A stretch of DNA of 14,387 nt, taken from the NCBI GenBank assembly GCA_002431915.1, contig DJEP01000020.1:1-14387 (forward strand). The letters are read 5' to 3'. The translations under genes were made by a program, and so were the position numbers. The stretch's first letter is position 1; each line of letters begins with the position of its first letter. The notes beneath the pieces were generated by a model. That model was not told the origin of the DNA. It saw only the letters and a program-made list of their open reading frames with translations, and made no database searches. The DNA comes from Lachnospiraceae bacterium UBA5895. GTDB taxonomy: Bacteria; Bacillota; Clostridia; Lachnospirales; Lachnospiraceae. Below, piece after piece: positions 6,293 through 13,162 of the stretch.

Positions 6293-7060
6293 ATGGAAAC
6301 AAAGAATATTATTTTGGAACTTTGAACGAAAAAAGGAATGTCACAGGATGAACTGGCAGAAAAGATCATGGTAACCAGACAGGCGGTATCCCGCTGGGAA
6401 AACGGGGAAACGGTTCCCAATACCGATACACTCAAACTCTTGTCTCGGGAATTTGACGTTTCGATCAATACGCTTTTGGGAGAACCCAGAAAGCTGGTAT
6501 GTCAGTGCTGTGGAATGCCGATTGAGGATGATTCCATCTTAGGGCGTGAAAAAGACGGTACGTTGAATGAAGAATATTGCAAATGGTGCTATGCGGACGG
6601 AACATACACCTACAGTGATATGGATGAACTGATCGATGTCTGTGTCAGGCATATGGTAAATGAGAATTTTACAGAAGAGCAGGCGCGCGCCTATCTGAAG
6701 GAAATGCTTCCAAAGCTGGATTACTGGAAAAGATATGAGGAACTCAGTGACAACGGGCAGTTTGAGGAATTTAAGCAACAGCTGATCCGGGAGATCAATG
6801 ATCTTTCGATCGAAGGGCTTCCAAGGGTTGACAGATTGAATGCTCTTGTAGGAAAATATGTAAATCTGGAATACACACTGCCAAATGGGGAGAAGGTGAA
6901 ATTTCTGGATGACCGGAAAACCTATTTGGGCAACCAACTGGAATCCGAATTCGGCGGAGAGCGATGCTTTGGCATTTTGGCAGATATGGATTTTATTCTG
7001 GTCTGCACCTATGAGAAAAACGGAGAAAATCCGGAATTACTTATTTACAAAAAGAGATAA
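6293..7060 (+). pseudogene. XRE / zinc-ribbon regulator interrupted by a TGA at codon 11
   Basis: The gene starts at ATG 6293 behind an ideal AGGAGGTGGAG and reads METKNIILEL, then TGA (6323-6325), then TKKGMSQDELAEKIMV in the same frame. It continues for 255 codons in all. The family normally has arginine at the stop position, so a single CGA-to-TGA change explains it. Downstream are the rest of the helix-turn-helix (SRWENGETVPNTDTLKLL), a zinc ribbon with CQCCGMPI and YCKWCYADG, a helical MDELIDVC region, and a C-terminal beta domain ending YKKR. An internal ATG at 6338 could restart translation, but it loses helix 1 and has AAGGA directly abutting the ATG. No other lesion is seen, so the mutation is recent, suppressed, or a sequence error. 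Confidence 0.8.
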
Positions 7061-7072
7061 TGATACACTATG

Positions 7073-7104
7073 TAACGTCGATACCGGATGGATCGGCGTT
7101 ATTT
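7073..7104 (+). terminator. Hairpin after the XRE/zinc-ribbon gene
   Basis: TAACGTCGAT (7073-7082) pairs with ATCGGCGTTA (7092-7101), one G-U pair in ten, around a 9-nt loop, 12 nt after the stop. Only a short TTT follows (7102-7104), so it is a weak or partial intrinsic terminator. Confidence 0.55.
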
Positions 7105-7105
7105 A

Positions 7106-7185
7106 AAATGCAAAAAATGTCAAAAATCAAAAGCTTTTGCATTTCAGAGCATAAAGTTGAAAATTAAAAAAGTTTGTGCTAAGCT
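7106..7185 (+). promoter_or_regulatory. Inverted repeat and promoter upstream of the ATPase gene
   Basis: AAATGCAAAA (7106-7115) and TTTTGCATTT (7135-7144) are perfect 10-bp complements around 19 nt. They lie just before a candidate promoter: -35 TTGAAA (7157-7162), 17 nt, -10 TAAGCT (7180-7185) with an upstream TGTGC resembling an extended element. The repeat could be an operator or an A/T hairpin; its position upstream of the -35 leaves both options open. Confidence 0.4.
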
Positions 7186-7208
7186 TTTTCTATAAGGAGG
7201 AACAGCAG

Positions 7209-8525
7209 ATGATCAATACGCATGAACTTAAAAAAAGAGATATCTATTTGAACAAAATTATTGCGTTTCAGGATACAGAACCGGTGAAAGTTGTAACTGG
7301 AATTCGTAGATGCGGAAAGTCCAGCATTCTCAAACTAATGACACTTCATCTAAAAGAGTGTGGGATTGCAGCGGAACAGATTCTGGAGATGAATTTTGAA
7401 TCGTATGCCTTTAAAGATATGACCAGTGATACTTTTTATGAATATGTGCGGGCGCATATTGTACCGGGTAAGAGAATGTATCTTTTTTTTGATGAGGTTC
7501 AGCGTGTCCCAAATTGGGAAAATGCAATCAATGCCTTTCGTGTGGATTTTGATTGCGATATTTATGTCACTGGCTCAAATGCATATATGCTTTCTTCTGA
7601 ATATGCCACATATTTGTCAGGAAGATGCGTAGAAATAAAAATGTTGCCGTTGTCATTTTCCGAGTTCATATCTTTTTACAACTTTGAAGTCCGAGAAACT
7701 CAAAGTGCATTAGGAGGTACCCGAAAACAGGCATTTGATAAAAATGGAGAACATTATGAACTTAAAGAAGTTTTTGATGCCTATATGAGATTTGGTGGAA
7801 TGCCGGGTATTGTTGATATTGGATTGGATCAGGAAAAAGCATTTGTTTTACTTGAGGGAATTTACTCAACGGTAATTATGAGAGATATTCTCGAACGTGA
7901 AAACCGCAGAGGGAAAAAACATATTACGGATCCTATTTTACTGAAAAAGATTGTTATGTTTCTTGCGGATAACATTGGTAGCAGCATATCGGTGTCTTCC
8001 ATTGGAAATACACTCGTAAATGAGGGATTGCTCGAAAATGGAAGACGAAAGGGAACTCCAAGTGCGCATACGGTTCAGGCATATGTTGATGCATTATTGG
8101 AAAGTTATTTCTTTTATGACATTAAGAGATTTGATATTAAAGGGAAGGAATATCTGCGTACACTGGGAAAATACTACATCGTTGATATAGGGCTTAGAAA
8201 TTATCTTCTTGGATTTAGAGATCGTGATAGTGGTCATACAATAGAAAATATTGTGTATTTTGAATTGATTCATCGTGGTTACGATGTAGCGATTGGCAAG
8301 GTAGATAACTCTGAAATAGATTTTATTGCGACAAAAGCAGATGATAAGATGTATGTTCAGGTAACTGAGTCGATGGCGAGTGAAGATGTTCGAAAAAGAG
8401 AATTGGCTCCATTGCAAAAAGTCAATGATAACTATGAGAAAATAATACTATCCCTAAATCCGGGATTGGATTCTTCCTACGATGGCATAAAATCCATCAA
8501 TCTCATAGATTGGCTAATTTCGTAA
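7209..8525 (+). CDS. AAA ATPase with DUF4143 C-terminal domain
   Basis: A 438-residue ATP-binding protein of the AAA_14/DUF4143 family. Walker A is GIRRCGKSS at residues 31-39, Walker B is YLFFDEVQ with D95-E96, and a sensor-like TGSNA follows at 121-125. The C-terminal half (from about residue 215) is the DUF4143 winged-helix plus a PD-(D/E)XK-like fold (ENIVYFELIHRGYDVAIGK, then SEIDFIATK and MYVQVTES). The family is abundant in gut bacteria and its role is not established. ATG 7209 is preceded by AAGGAGG (7194-7200) at 8 nt; an in-frame ATG at 7176 lies upstream of that site. The gene is visibly richer in A/T and in AT-ending codons than its neighbours and stands alone between promoters, which suggests horizontal acquisition. 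Confidence 0.9.
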   Translation: MINTHELKKRDIYLNKIIAFQDTEPVKVVTGIRRCGKSSILKLMTLHLKECGIAAEQILEMNFESYAFKDMTSDTFYEYVRAHIVPGKRMYLFFDEVQRVPNWENAINAFRVDFDCDIYVTGSNAYMLSSEYATYLSGRCVEIKMLPLSFSEFISFYNFEVRETQSALGGTRKQAFDKNGEHYELKEVFDAYMRFGGMPGIVDIGLDQEKAFVLLEGIYSTVIMRDILERENRRGKKHITDPILLKKIVMFLADNIGSSISVSSIGNTLVNEGLLENGRRKGTPSAHTVQAYVDALLESYFFYDIKRFDIKGKEYLRTLGKYYIVDIGLRNYLLGFRDRDSGHTIENIVYFELIHRGYDVAIGKVDNSEIDFIATKADDKMYVQVTESMASEDVRKRELAPLQKVNDNYEKIILSLNPGLDSSYDGIKSINLIDWLIS

Positions 8526-8586
8526 AAAATTGATACAAATTTAAAATTTTGGACAGAAAGTATAAAGGTACTCTGGTAACAAAAGT

Positions 8587-9516
8587 ATGATCCTCAACAC
8601 AGGCTGCCGGACGGACATTCCGGCGTATTACAGCGAATGGTTTTACAACAGAATAGAAGCCGGTTTCGTACCGGTGCGCAATCCTTATCATCCGGAGCTG
8701 GTGACAAAATATCGTCTGACTCCGGAGGTGGTGGATATTCTGTGCTTTTGCAGCAAGAATCCGAAACCGATGCTCACCGGGCTTCCTAAAATCAAGGCGT
8801 ACAGACAGTTTTGGTTCGTCACGATCACTCCCTACGGAAAAGAGATCGAACCGAATGTGCCGGAAAGTGCTCAGGTGATAGAGACGGTACGGCAGCTATC
8901 CGCCATCGTGGGACAACAGGCGGTAGCATGGCGCTACGATCCCATTTTTCTCTCAGAAAAATATACGGCGGTATATCATGTGGAGCAGTTTGAAAAAATG
9001 GCGGCAGCCCTGCAGGGGAAGATAGCCTTTTGCGTGATCAGTTTTATTGATCTGTATGAGAAAACCAGACGGAATTTTCCGCAGGTAAGAGCGGTAACGA
9101 AGGAAGAGCAGGAATTTCTGGTAAAGCGGTTTGCAGAGATCGGGCGCAGATACCGGATGTCAATCCGGACCTGCTGTGAGAATCCGGAACTGGAAAAATA
9201 CGGTGTGGATACTTCCGGGTGTATGACGCAGGAGGTGCTGGAGCGGGGCACGGGATGCCTGCTATCGGTTCCGGCTAAGAAAAAAGCACCGAGAGCAGAA
9301 TGCAACTGCCTCCTCGGAGCAGACATCGGCGCCTACAATACCTGTCCCCACGGCTGCATTTATTGCTACGCCAATTACGACAAACAGACCGTATTACAGA
9401 ATTTCCGACATCATGATCCCCATTCCCCGTTCCTGATCGGCACCGGTCACCCCGAGGATCGGATCCGGGAGGCGGCACAGGAATCCTGGATCGATGGGCA
9501 GCTACGGTTGTTTTAA
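8587..9516 (+). CDS. DUF1848 family protein, radical-SAM-like
   Basis: A 309-residue member of DUF1848. The start MILNTGCRTDIPAYYSEWF, the central QAVAWRYDPIFL and the C-terminal AYNTCPHGCIYCYAN are the family hallmarks. The last contains C253-X3-C257-X2-C260, the spacing used by radical SAM enzymes to hold a 4Fe-4S cluster, but near the C-terminus instead of the N-terminus. Extra cysteines (C196, C197, C212, C224, C239, C241) also lie in this half. The biochemical role is unknown. ATG 8587 fits the family start, but the ribosome site is poor (AAAGG at 8564-8568 is 18 nt away), hinting at weak or leaderless expression. No clear promoter is seen in the 61-nt gap after the ATPase. Confidence 0.88.
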   Translation: MILNTGCRTDIPAYYSEWFYNRIEAGFVPVRNPYHPELVTKYRLTPEVVDILCFCSKNPKPMLTGLPKIKAYRQFWFVTITPYGKEIEPNVPESAQVIETVRQLSAIVGQQAVAWRYDPIFLSEKYTAVYHVEQFEKMAAALQGKIAFCVISFIDLYEKTRRNFPQVRAVTKEEQEFLVKRFAEIGRRYRMSIRTCCENPELEKYGVDTSGCMTQEVLERGTGCLLSVPAKKKAPRAECNCLLGADIGAYNTCPHGCIYCYANYDKQTVLQNFRHHDPHSPFLIGTGHPEDRIREAAQESWIDGQLRLF

Positions 9517-9610
9517 CAGCTGCATAAACGCCGCCACGACGGTATTGATCTTTATTGCCCTGATGATCTATCGACCGTCAGGAAGGTATCAGAAATTGGA
9601 AAAACATTAA
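9494..9610 (+). pseudogene. Tail remnant of a membrane protein
   Basis: Overlapping the DUF1848 stop in another frame, codons from about 9509 to the TAA at 9608-9610 read FNSCINAATTVLIFIALMIY, then RPSGRYQKLEKH. That is one hydrophobic helix followed by a basic tail, the usual end of a multi-pass transporter. The formal ATG at 9494 lies inside DUF1848 and has no ribosome site, so this is a 3' fragment left by a deletion rather than a gene. The transporter family cannot be named with certainty. Confidence 0.4.
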
Positions 9611-9625
9611 TTTATAAAAATCTGG

Positions 9626-9789
9626 GTAACTATTCAGCCCCCATTCGCAAAATCGCCTCTACGAGGCTTTCTTGAATAACATGCTTGCATGTTATTTGCT
9701 CATGGTGGTTACTTCGCCATATAAAACTGCCTATCTGCCTGAATGCAAGCATTCGCAGAACGCAGTTTTGCATGGCTCCGAATAGTTAC
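9626..9789. repeat. Multi-hairpin repeat with 10-bp terminal inverted repeats
   Basis: GTAACTATTC (9626-9635) and GAATAGTTAC (9780-9789) are perfect complements bounding a 164-bp block packed with hairpins. These are GCCTC/GAGGC (9655-9667); AATAACATGC/GCATGTTATT around TT (9675-9696); an outer AAAACTGC (9723-9730) with GCAGTTTT (9762-9769); and inside it GAATGC/GCATTC around AA (9741-9754). No open frame of note is present. It resembles a non-autonomous mobile or dispersed palindromic element of Clostridia; copy number cannot be judged here. Confidence 0.6.
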
Positions 9790-9797
9790 AAAAAGTA

Positions 9798-9828
9798 TTG
9801 ACCGGTAGTTACTACCGTGTGATAAAAT
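9798..9828 (+). promoter_or_regulatory. Promoter with palindromic operator in its spacer
   Basis: TTGACC (9798-9803) is followed by the palindrome CGGTAGT-T-ACTACCG (9803-9817) and a -10 of GATAAA (9821-9826, spacer 17) or TAAAAT (9823-9828, spacer 19). A repressor bound at the palindrome would block polymerase. It drives the spermidine-synthase-like gene. The regulator is unknown, and the site differs from the TetR palindrome at 3374. Confidence 0.6.
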
Positions 9829-9854
9829 CATAGCGTAAGACAGCAGGACTGTCA

Positions 9855-11480
9855 ATGTGGAAAGGAATAAAAAAACCTATGAATCATTCGGGAATTTTAA
9901 AAAATAAGCTGTTCTTGTATCTCACGGAGTTCTTCGCCGGTATGTCCGTCATGGCGGTGGAGCTGGGAGCCAGCAGACTGTTAGCACCATATTTTAGTTC
10001 TTCCCAGATCGTATGGACCATTGTCATCGGCACCATCATGATTGCCATGGCACTGGGCAATATCTACGGAGGTAAAAGCGCGGATAAGTCTCCGAATCCG
10101 GACAAGCTCTACGGCAGGATCCTGATTGCCGCAATCTGGATCGCACTGATTCCTGTGGTGGGTAAATACATTATTCTCGGAATTTCCGCACTGCTGATTT
10201 TTACCGTCAGCAACAATTTTCTCATCATTGCGGCGTTTGCAGCCTGCATGGTGATCTTTGTGTTTCCCTTATTTTTACTGGGAACCGTAACCCCTTCGCT
10301 CGTAAAATATTCCGTGGACAGCCTGGATGACAGTGGACAGACAGTGGGAACGTTAGGCGCATTCAATACCGTGGGAAGCATCATCGGAACCTTTGTGCCG
10401 ACCTTCGTTACGATTCCGGCGGTGGGAACCTCCATTACGCTTCTGATCTTTTCCGGTATTCTGATCCTGTTGTCTGCGATTTATTTTATCTGTCAGCATA
10501 CAGGAAAGAAAAAGATCGCAGCTTCCGTGCTGATTTTTATTTTATGCTGTGGTCTGGGATATTCGGATTCCTTTGCTTTCTGGCAGAAAGATCTGACCTA
10601 CGAAGGCGAGTCCATCTACAATTACTTACAGGTGTCGGAAAACGACAGGCAGGTGGTATTGTCCACCAACGTGCTGTTCGGTGTCCAGTCCCTCTATATG
10701 AAAGAAGGGGGACTTACCGGTATGTATTATGACTATGCCATGGCGGCACCCCTTATGGTGCCGGACAAACCGGTACAGGACATGGATGTGCTGATCCTTG
10801 GCATGGGAACCGGAACTTATGCGACTCAGTGCCGGAAATATTTCGGCGATATGAATATTGAGGGCGTGGAGATCGATGAGAAGATCACGGAGTTGTCGAG
10901 AAAGTACTTTTCCCTGCCGGAAGATGTGAAGGTAACGACCTATGACGGCAGGGCTTTTTTACAGGCAGTGGATACTACCTATGATGTCATCATGGTGGAT
11001 GCGTATCAGGACATTACCATTCCGTTCCAGATGTCTTCTGTGGAATTTTTCACCATGGTCAAAAATCATCTGAAGGATGGCGGTGTCATGGTGGTCAACA
11101 TGAACATGCATGGCAATAAGGAAGGGGATATCAACCAGTATCTTGCTGACACCATTGCCAACGTGTTTGACAATGTATACACTGTGGATGTGGCAGGCTC
11201 TACTAACCGCGAACTGTTTGCTTCACAGCGCAGCGATATGATCGAAGTGCTGTCAGATCATGTGGAGGCTTTGGCGGATGCGGACCTGCAGAATATGATG
11301 CAGCGGGTAGCCGATAACAGCGTGGCTTACGAGGCGGGAGATTACTTCATGACCGATGACAAAGCGCCCGTGGAACTTCTCGGCATGCAGGTCATCGACC
11401 AGATCATTCAGGAAGAAGTAGCATATTATAAGGGCATTTATGAGGAGCAGGGGATCAGCGGACTGCTGGAGAACTTATAG
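9855..11480 (+). CDS. Membrane-anchored spermidine-synthase-like protein (fused MFS/SpeE type)
   Basis: A 541-residue fusion. Residues about 18-235 are hydrophobic with some seven or eight membrane helices (for example FFAGMSVMAVELGASRLLAP, and LGAFNTVGSIIGTFVPTF). Residues about 245-540 form a cytosolic class I methyltransferase fold like aminopropyltransferases. Motif I is ILGMGTGTYA (314-323), the acidic ligand is in GVEIDEK (337-343), YDGRAF holds D364, and VDAY holds D382. True spermidine synthases have GGGDG at motif I, so polyamine synthesis is not assured. ATG 9855 has AGGA 7 nt upstream; ATG 9879 follows AAAGGA at a long distance and is an alternative. The stop TAG abuts the LysR remnant in the same frame. 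Confidence 0.87.
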   Translation: MWKGIKKPMNHSGILKNKLFLYLTEFFAGMSVMAVELGASRLLAPYFSSSQIVWTIVIGTIMIAMALGNIYGGKSADKSPNPDKLYGRILIAAIWIALIPVVGKYIILGISALLIFTVSNNFLIIAAFAACMVIFVFPLFLLGTVTPSLVKYSVDSLDDSGQTVGTLGAFNTVGSIIGTFVPTFVTIPAVGTSITLLIFSGILILLSAIYFICQHTGKKKIAASVLIFILCCGLGYSDSFAFWQKDLTYEGESIYNYLQVSENDRQVVLSTNVLFGVQSLYMKEGGLTGMYYDYAMAAPLMVPDKPVQDMDVLILGMGTGTYATQCRKYFGDMNIEGVEIDEKITELSRKYFSLPEDVKVTTYDGRAFLQAVDTTYDVIMVDAYQDITIPFQMSSVEFFTMVKNHLKDGGVMVVNMNMHGNKEGDINQYLADTIANVFDNVYTVDVAGSTNRELFASQRSDMIEVLSDHVEALADADLQNMMQRVADNSVAYEAGDYFMTDDKAPVELLGMQVIDQIIQEEVAYYKGIYEEQGISGLLENL

Positions 11481-11975
11481 CAGACTGCTCTCAGCCAGAT
11501 GATTACGTCGCCGGAAAAGGAAACAGAAATTACTCAGCTGTTTCGTTCCCGCTACGGTGTCCGTCTGACCCCGGAAGGAGAAAGGCTGTTGCAGCCAGAT
11601 CCTTTTGTTGCCGTTCTCCCCAAGGCACATCCGCTGGCGCAGAAGAAATCGGTGTCGCTTAAGGAACTGGCAGCGGAACCATATCTACTATTGGAAGAGG
11701 GCAGTTACAGTGAACCGCTGGAAGCTTTCCGCAGAGAGGGAATCACACCGGACATCCGGTTGACCATGCACGATGACTATTCTATTTTGTCCATGGTAGA
11801 ACAGGGACTGGGATATTCCCTGTTGGCGGAACTGGTCCTGCAGAAGACTGCCTATGACATCGCTGTGCGCCTGCTGGAAGAACCGGTTCTCCGAACCATG
11901 GCACTGGTGATGAAGGACAAGCGGGCGCTGTCTGTGGAAGCGAAGACATTTATGCGGTTTATACGGGATGTATAA
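11481..11975 (+). pseudogene. LysR-type regulator remnant with N-terminal and internal deletions
   Basis: Starting immediately after the preceding TAG, and in that same frame, the codons read QTALSQMITSPEKE, then TQLFRSRYGVRLTPEGERLL. This is the recognition helix and wing of a LysR helix-turn-helix, without the first 27 or so residues. Then PDPFVAVLPKAHPLA begins the late effector-binding domain, which continues to a normal end (DYSILSMVEQGLGYSLL). About 100 residues between helix-turn-helix and effector domain are missing, without a frameshift. A formal ATG at 11499 would give 158 residues but lacks a ribosome site. LysR genes often sit beside YeiH-type exporters, and the next locus is a YeiH remnant, so the two probably formed a pair that decayed together. 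Confidence 0.85.
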
Positions 11976-11978
11976 GAT

Positions 11979-12007
11979 TTTACTTTATTGTTATCCAGTG
12001 ATACAAT
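11979..12007 (+). promoter_or_regulatory. Former YeiH promoter and possible LysR site
   Basis: TTTACT (11979-11984), 17 nt, TACAAT (12002-12007). An imperfect palindrome TTGTTATC (11988-11995), CAGT, GATACAA (12000-12006) fills the spacer and -10. It is a plausible LysR-type or other operator upstream of the broken exporter. Confidence 0.4.
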
Positions 12008-12041
12008 CCCATACATAAAAAGAAAGCGAGGCATTTATCAA

Positions 12042-12598
12042 ATGAATTTTATGGAAAAAAATGGGAGAGGTATTATTATTTGTTTTATCATTGCGATTCC
12101 ATCATGGTTCCTTGGAAAGATATTTCCAGTGGCAGGAGGGGCAGTAATAGCAATTATAGCGGGAATGATTATCACGATGTTTTGGAATGACAAAGGAACA
12201 GCCGGAGCAGGAATCAAATTTCTTTCCCATACTTGGAAGAGCCATAGAATTTGATACTGTGCATGGCGATTCATTTGGCATTTTTGCGGGAACGGCAATT
12301 AATGATACATCATCTGTAACGGCCGCCGCTTCAACATGGGATAGTATGTGGAATCTGGGAAGTGAAACCTTAAATAAGGCAGTTACGGTGAAGCTTACAA
12401 GAACGCTTGCAATCATACCGATTACATTGGGATTAATCGAAGTTTATGATTATTATGGCAATGGCGGCAATCGGACTAAACAGTAATGTGGTACAGTTTA
12501 TCAAAACAGGCGGAAAGCCTATTGTAGTTGGGGCATCATGCTGGTATGGAATTACGATTGTAAGTCTTATTATGCAGCATATAATGAAAATCTGGTAA
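12042..12598 (+). pseudogene. YeiH-family putative sulfate exporter, broken by two internal deletions
   Basis: Three blocks of one membrane protein lie in order in different frames. Block A (12042-12222) gives MNFMEKNGRGIIICFIIAIP through WNDKGTAGAGIKF. Block B (12223-12436) gives FPILGRAIEFDTVHGDSFGI, then the family motif GTAINDTSSVTAAASTWDS and KAVTVKLTRTLAIIPITL. Block C (12437-12598) gives SKFMIIMAMAAIGLNSNVVQ to SLIMQHIMKIW and a natural stop. Intact homologues (PF03601) have about 340 residues; only about 185 codons remain, and both junctions shift the frame. Retained residues look fully conserved, so the deletions are recent or artefactual. The original start, ATG 12042, follows GAGG (12028-12031). 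Confidence 0.88.
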
Positions 12599-12623
12599 AT
12601 ACCAATTGATTGGCAGCGCTAAG

Positions 12624-12656
12624 AAATTTAAAAGTGACTTATAAATTTGCTAATAT
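12624..12656 (+). promoter_or_regulatory. 25-bp palindrome and extended -10 upstream of the PPOX gene
   Basis: AAATTTAAAAGT (12624-12635), a central G, then ACTTATAAATTT (12637-12648) form a palindrome with 11 of 12 positions paired. TG-C-TAATAT (TG at 12648-12649, -10 at 12651-12656) is an extended -10 directly beside it. The rest of 12599-12736 shows nothing but a small TGCTG/CAGCA stem near 12702-12715. A repressor on the palindrome would block the promoter; HxlR from 13219 is a candidate. Confidence 0.45.
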
Positions 12657-12736
12657 CTTTCAAAACGAGAGCAGATTCATTAACATAAAAGCATAAAGTA
12701 ATTGCTGCATACAGCATGAAACAGGAGGAATATGGA

Positions 12737-13132
12737 ATGTTAAATGAATCAGTAATCAATGTACTAAAAAACGGTATGTGGGATCTTGCAACCTGCGCAA
12801 ACGGAGAACCGAATGTAGTCCCGGTTGCATTTAAGGACGTTACAGAGGATGGCAGGTTGGTTGTAGGAGATGTTTTTCTTGATACTACATTAAACAATAT
12901 CAAAGCAAACGATGGAAAAATCGCTATTTCCGCATATGATGCCCAGAGCCTGGAAGGATACCAGATCAAGGGAACTGCAGAGTATGTGACCGAGGGTGAA
13001 CTGGTAAACACTTTTAAGGCAATGGTTGAAAAGATGTTTAACGGTGCAGCGACTGCAAAGGGAGCCCTTGTTATCACTCCTTCAAAGGTAATCGTAACAA
13101 CACCTGGAGCAGATAATAAAAAAGAAATGTAG
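12737..13132 (+). CDS. Pyridoxamine 5'-phosphate oxidase-family (FMN-binding split-barrel) protein
   Basis: A 131-residue protein of the small PPOX-like flavin-binding barrel. The N-terminal helix (LNESVINVLKNGMWDLATC) leads into the strands ANGEPNVVPVAFKDV, RLVVGDVFLDTTLNNI, KIAISAYDAQSLEGYQIKG and TAEYVTEGEL, the typical pattern for the family. Such proteins bind FMN or F420-like cofactors and reduce small substrates, or serve as flavin-binding stress proteins; the substrate is unknown. The frame is open back to ATG 12716, but AGGAGGAAT (12723-12731) precedes ATG 12737 at a normal distance and would be internal to the longer form. A palindrome lies upstream, and an HxlR redox-type regulator follows, a combination that fits stress-inducible control. 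Confidence 0.88.
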   Translation: MLNESVINVLKNGMWDLATCANGEPNVVPVAFKDVTEDGRLVVGDVFLDTTLNNIKANDGKIAISAYDAQSLEGYQIKGTAEYVTEGELVNTFKAMVEKMFNGAATAKGALVITPSKVIVTTPGADNKKEM

Positions 13133-13162
13133 TAAAAATCAACTATTAAATTTCATAGTAAC

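Noticed and set aside
6323..6325. TGA read as selenocysteine or tryptophan
   Set aside because: The family has arginine here, no SECIS-like hairpin is evident just downstream, and TGA is used as a normal stop by the GNAT gene at 4659. A nonsense change is simpler.
7209..8525. AAA/DUF4143 gene as part of a phage-defence island
   Set aside because: It stands alone, with no nuclease, toxin or other defence partner next to it.
9855..11480. A genuine spermidine synthase and polyamine operon
   Set aside because: Motif I is GMGTG rather than GGGDG, and no decarboxylase or other polyamine gene is nearby, so only the fold is claimed.
11481..12598. A working LysR-YeiH sulfur-compound export unit
   Set aside because: Both genes have lost large internal segments, and YeiH is split over three frames.
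25..12687. TTAACATAA found at 25-33, 5517-5525 and 12679-12687 as a dispersed regulatory motif
   Set aside because: Nine A/T-rich bases in three AT-rich gaps can occur by chance; flanking bases do not agree and distances to starts differ.
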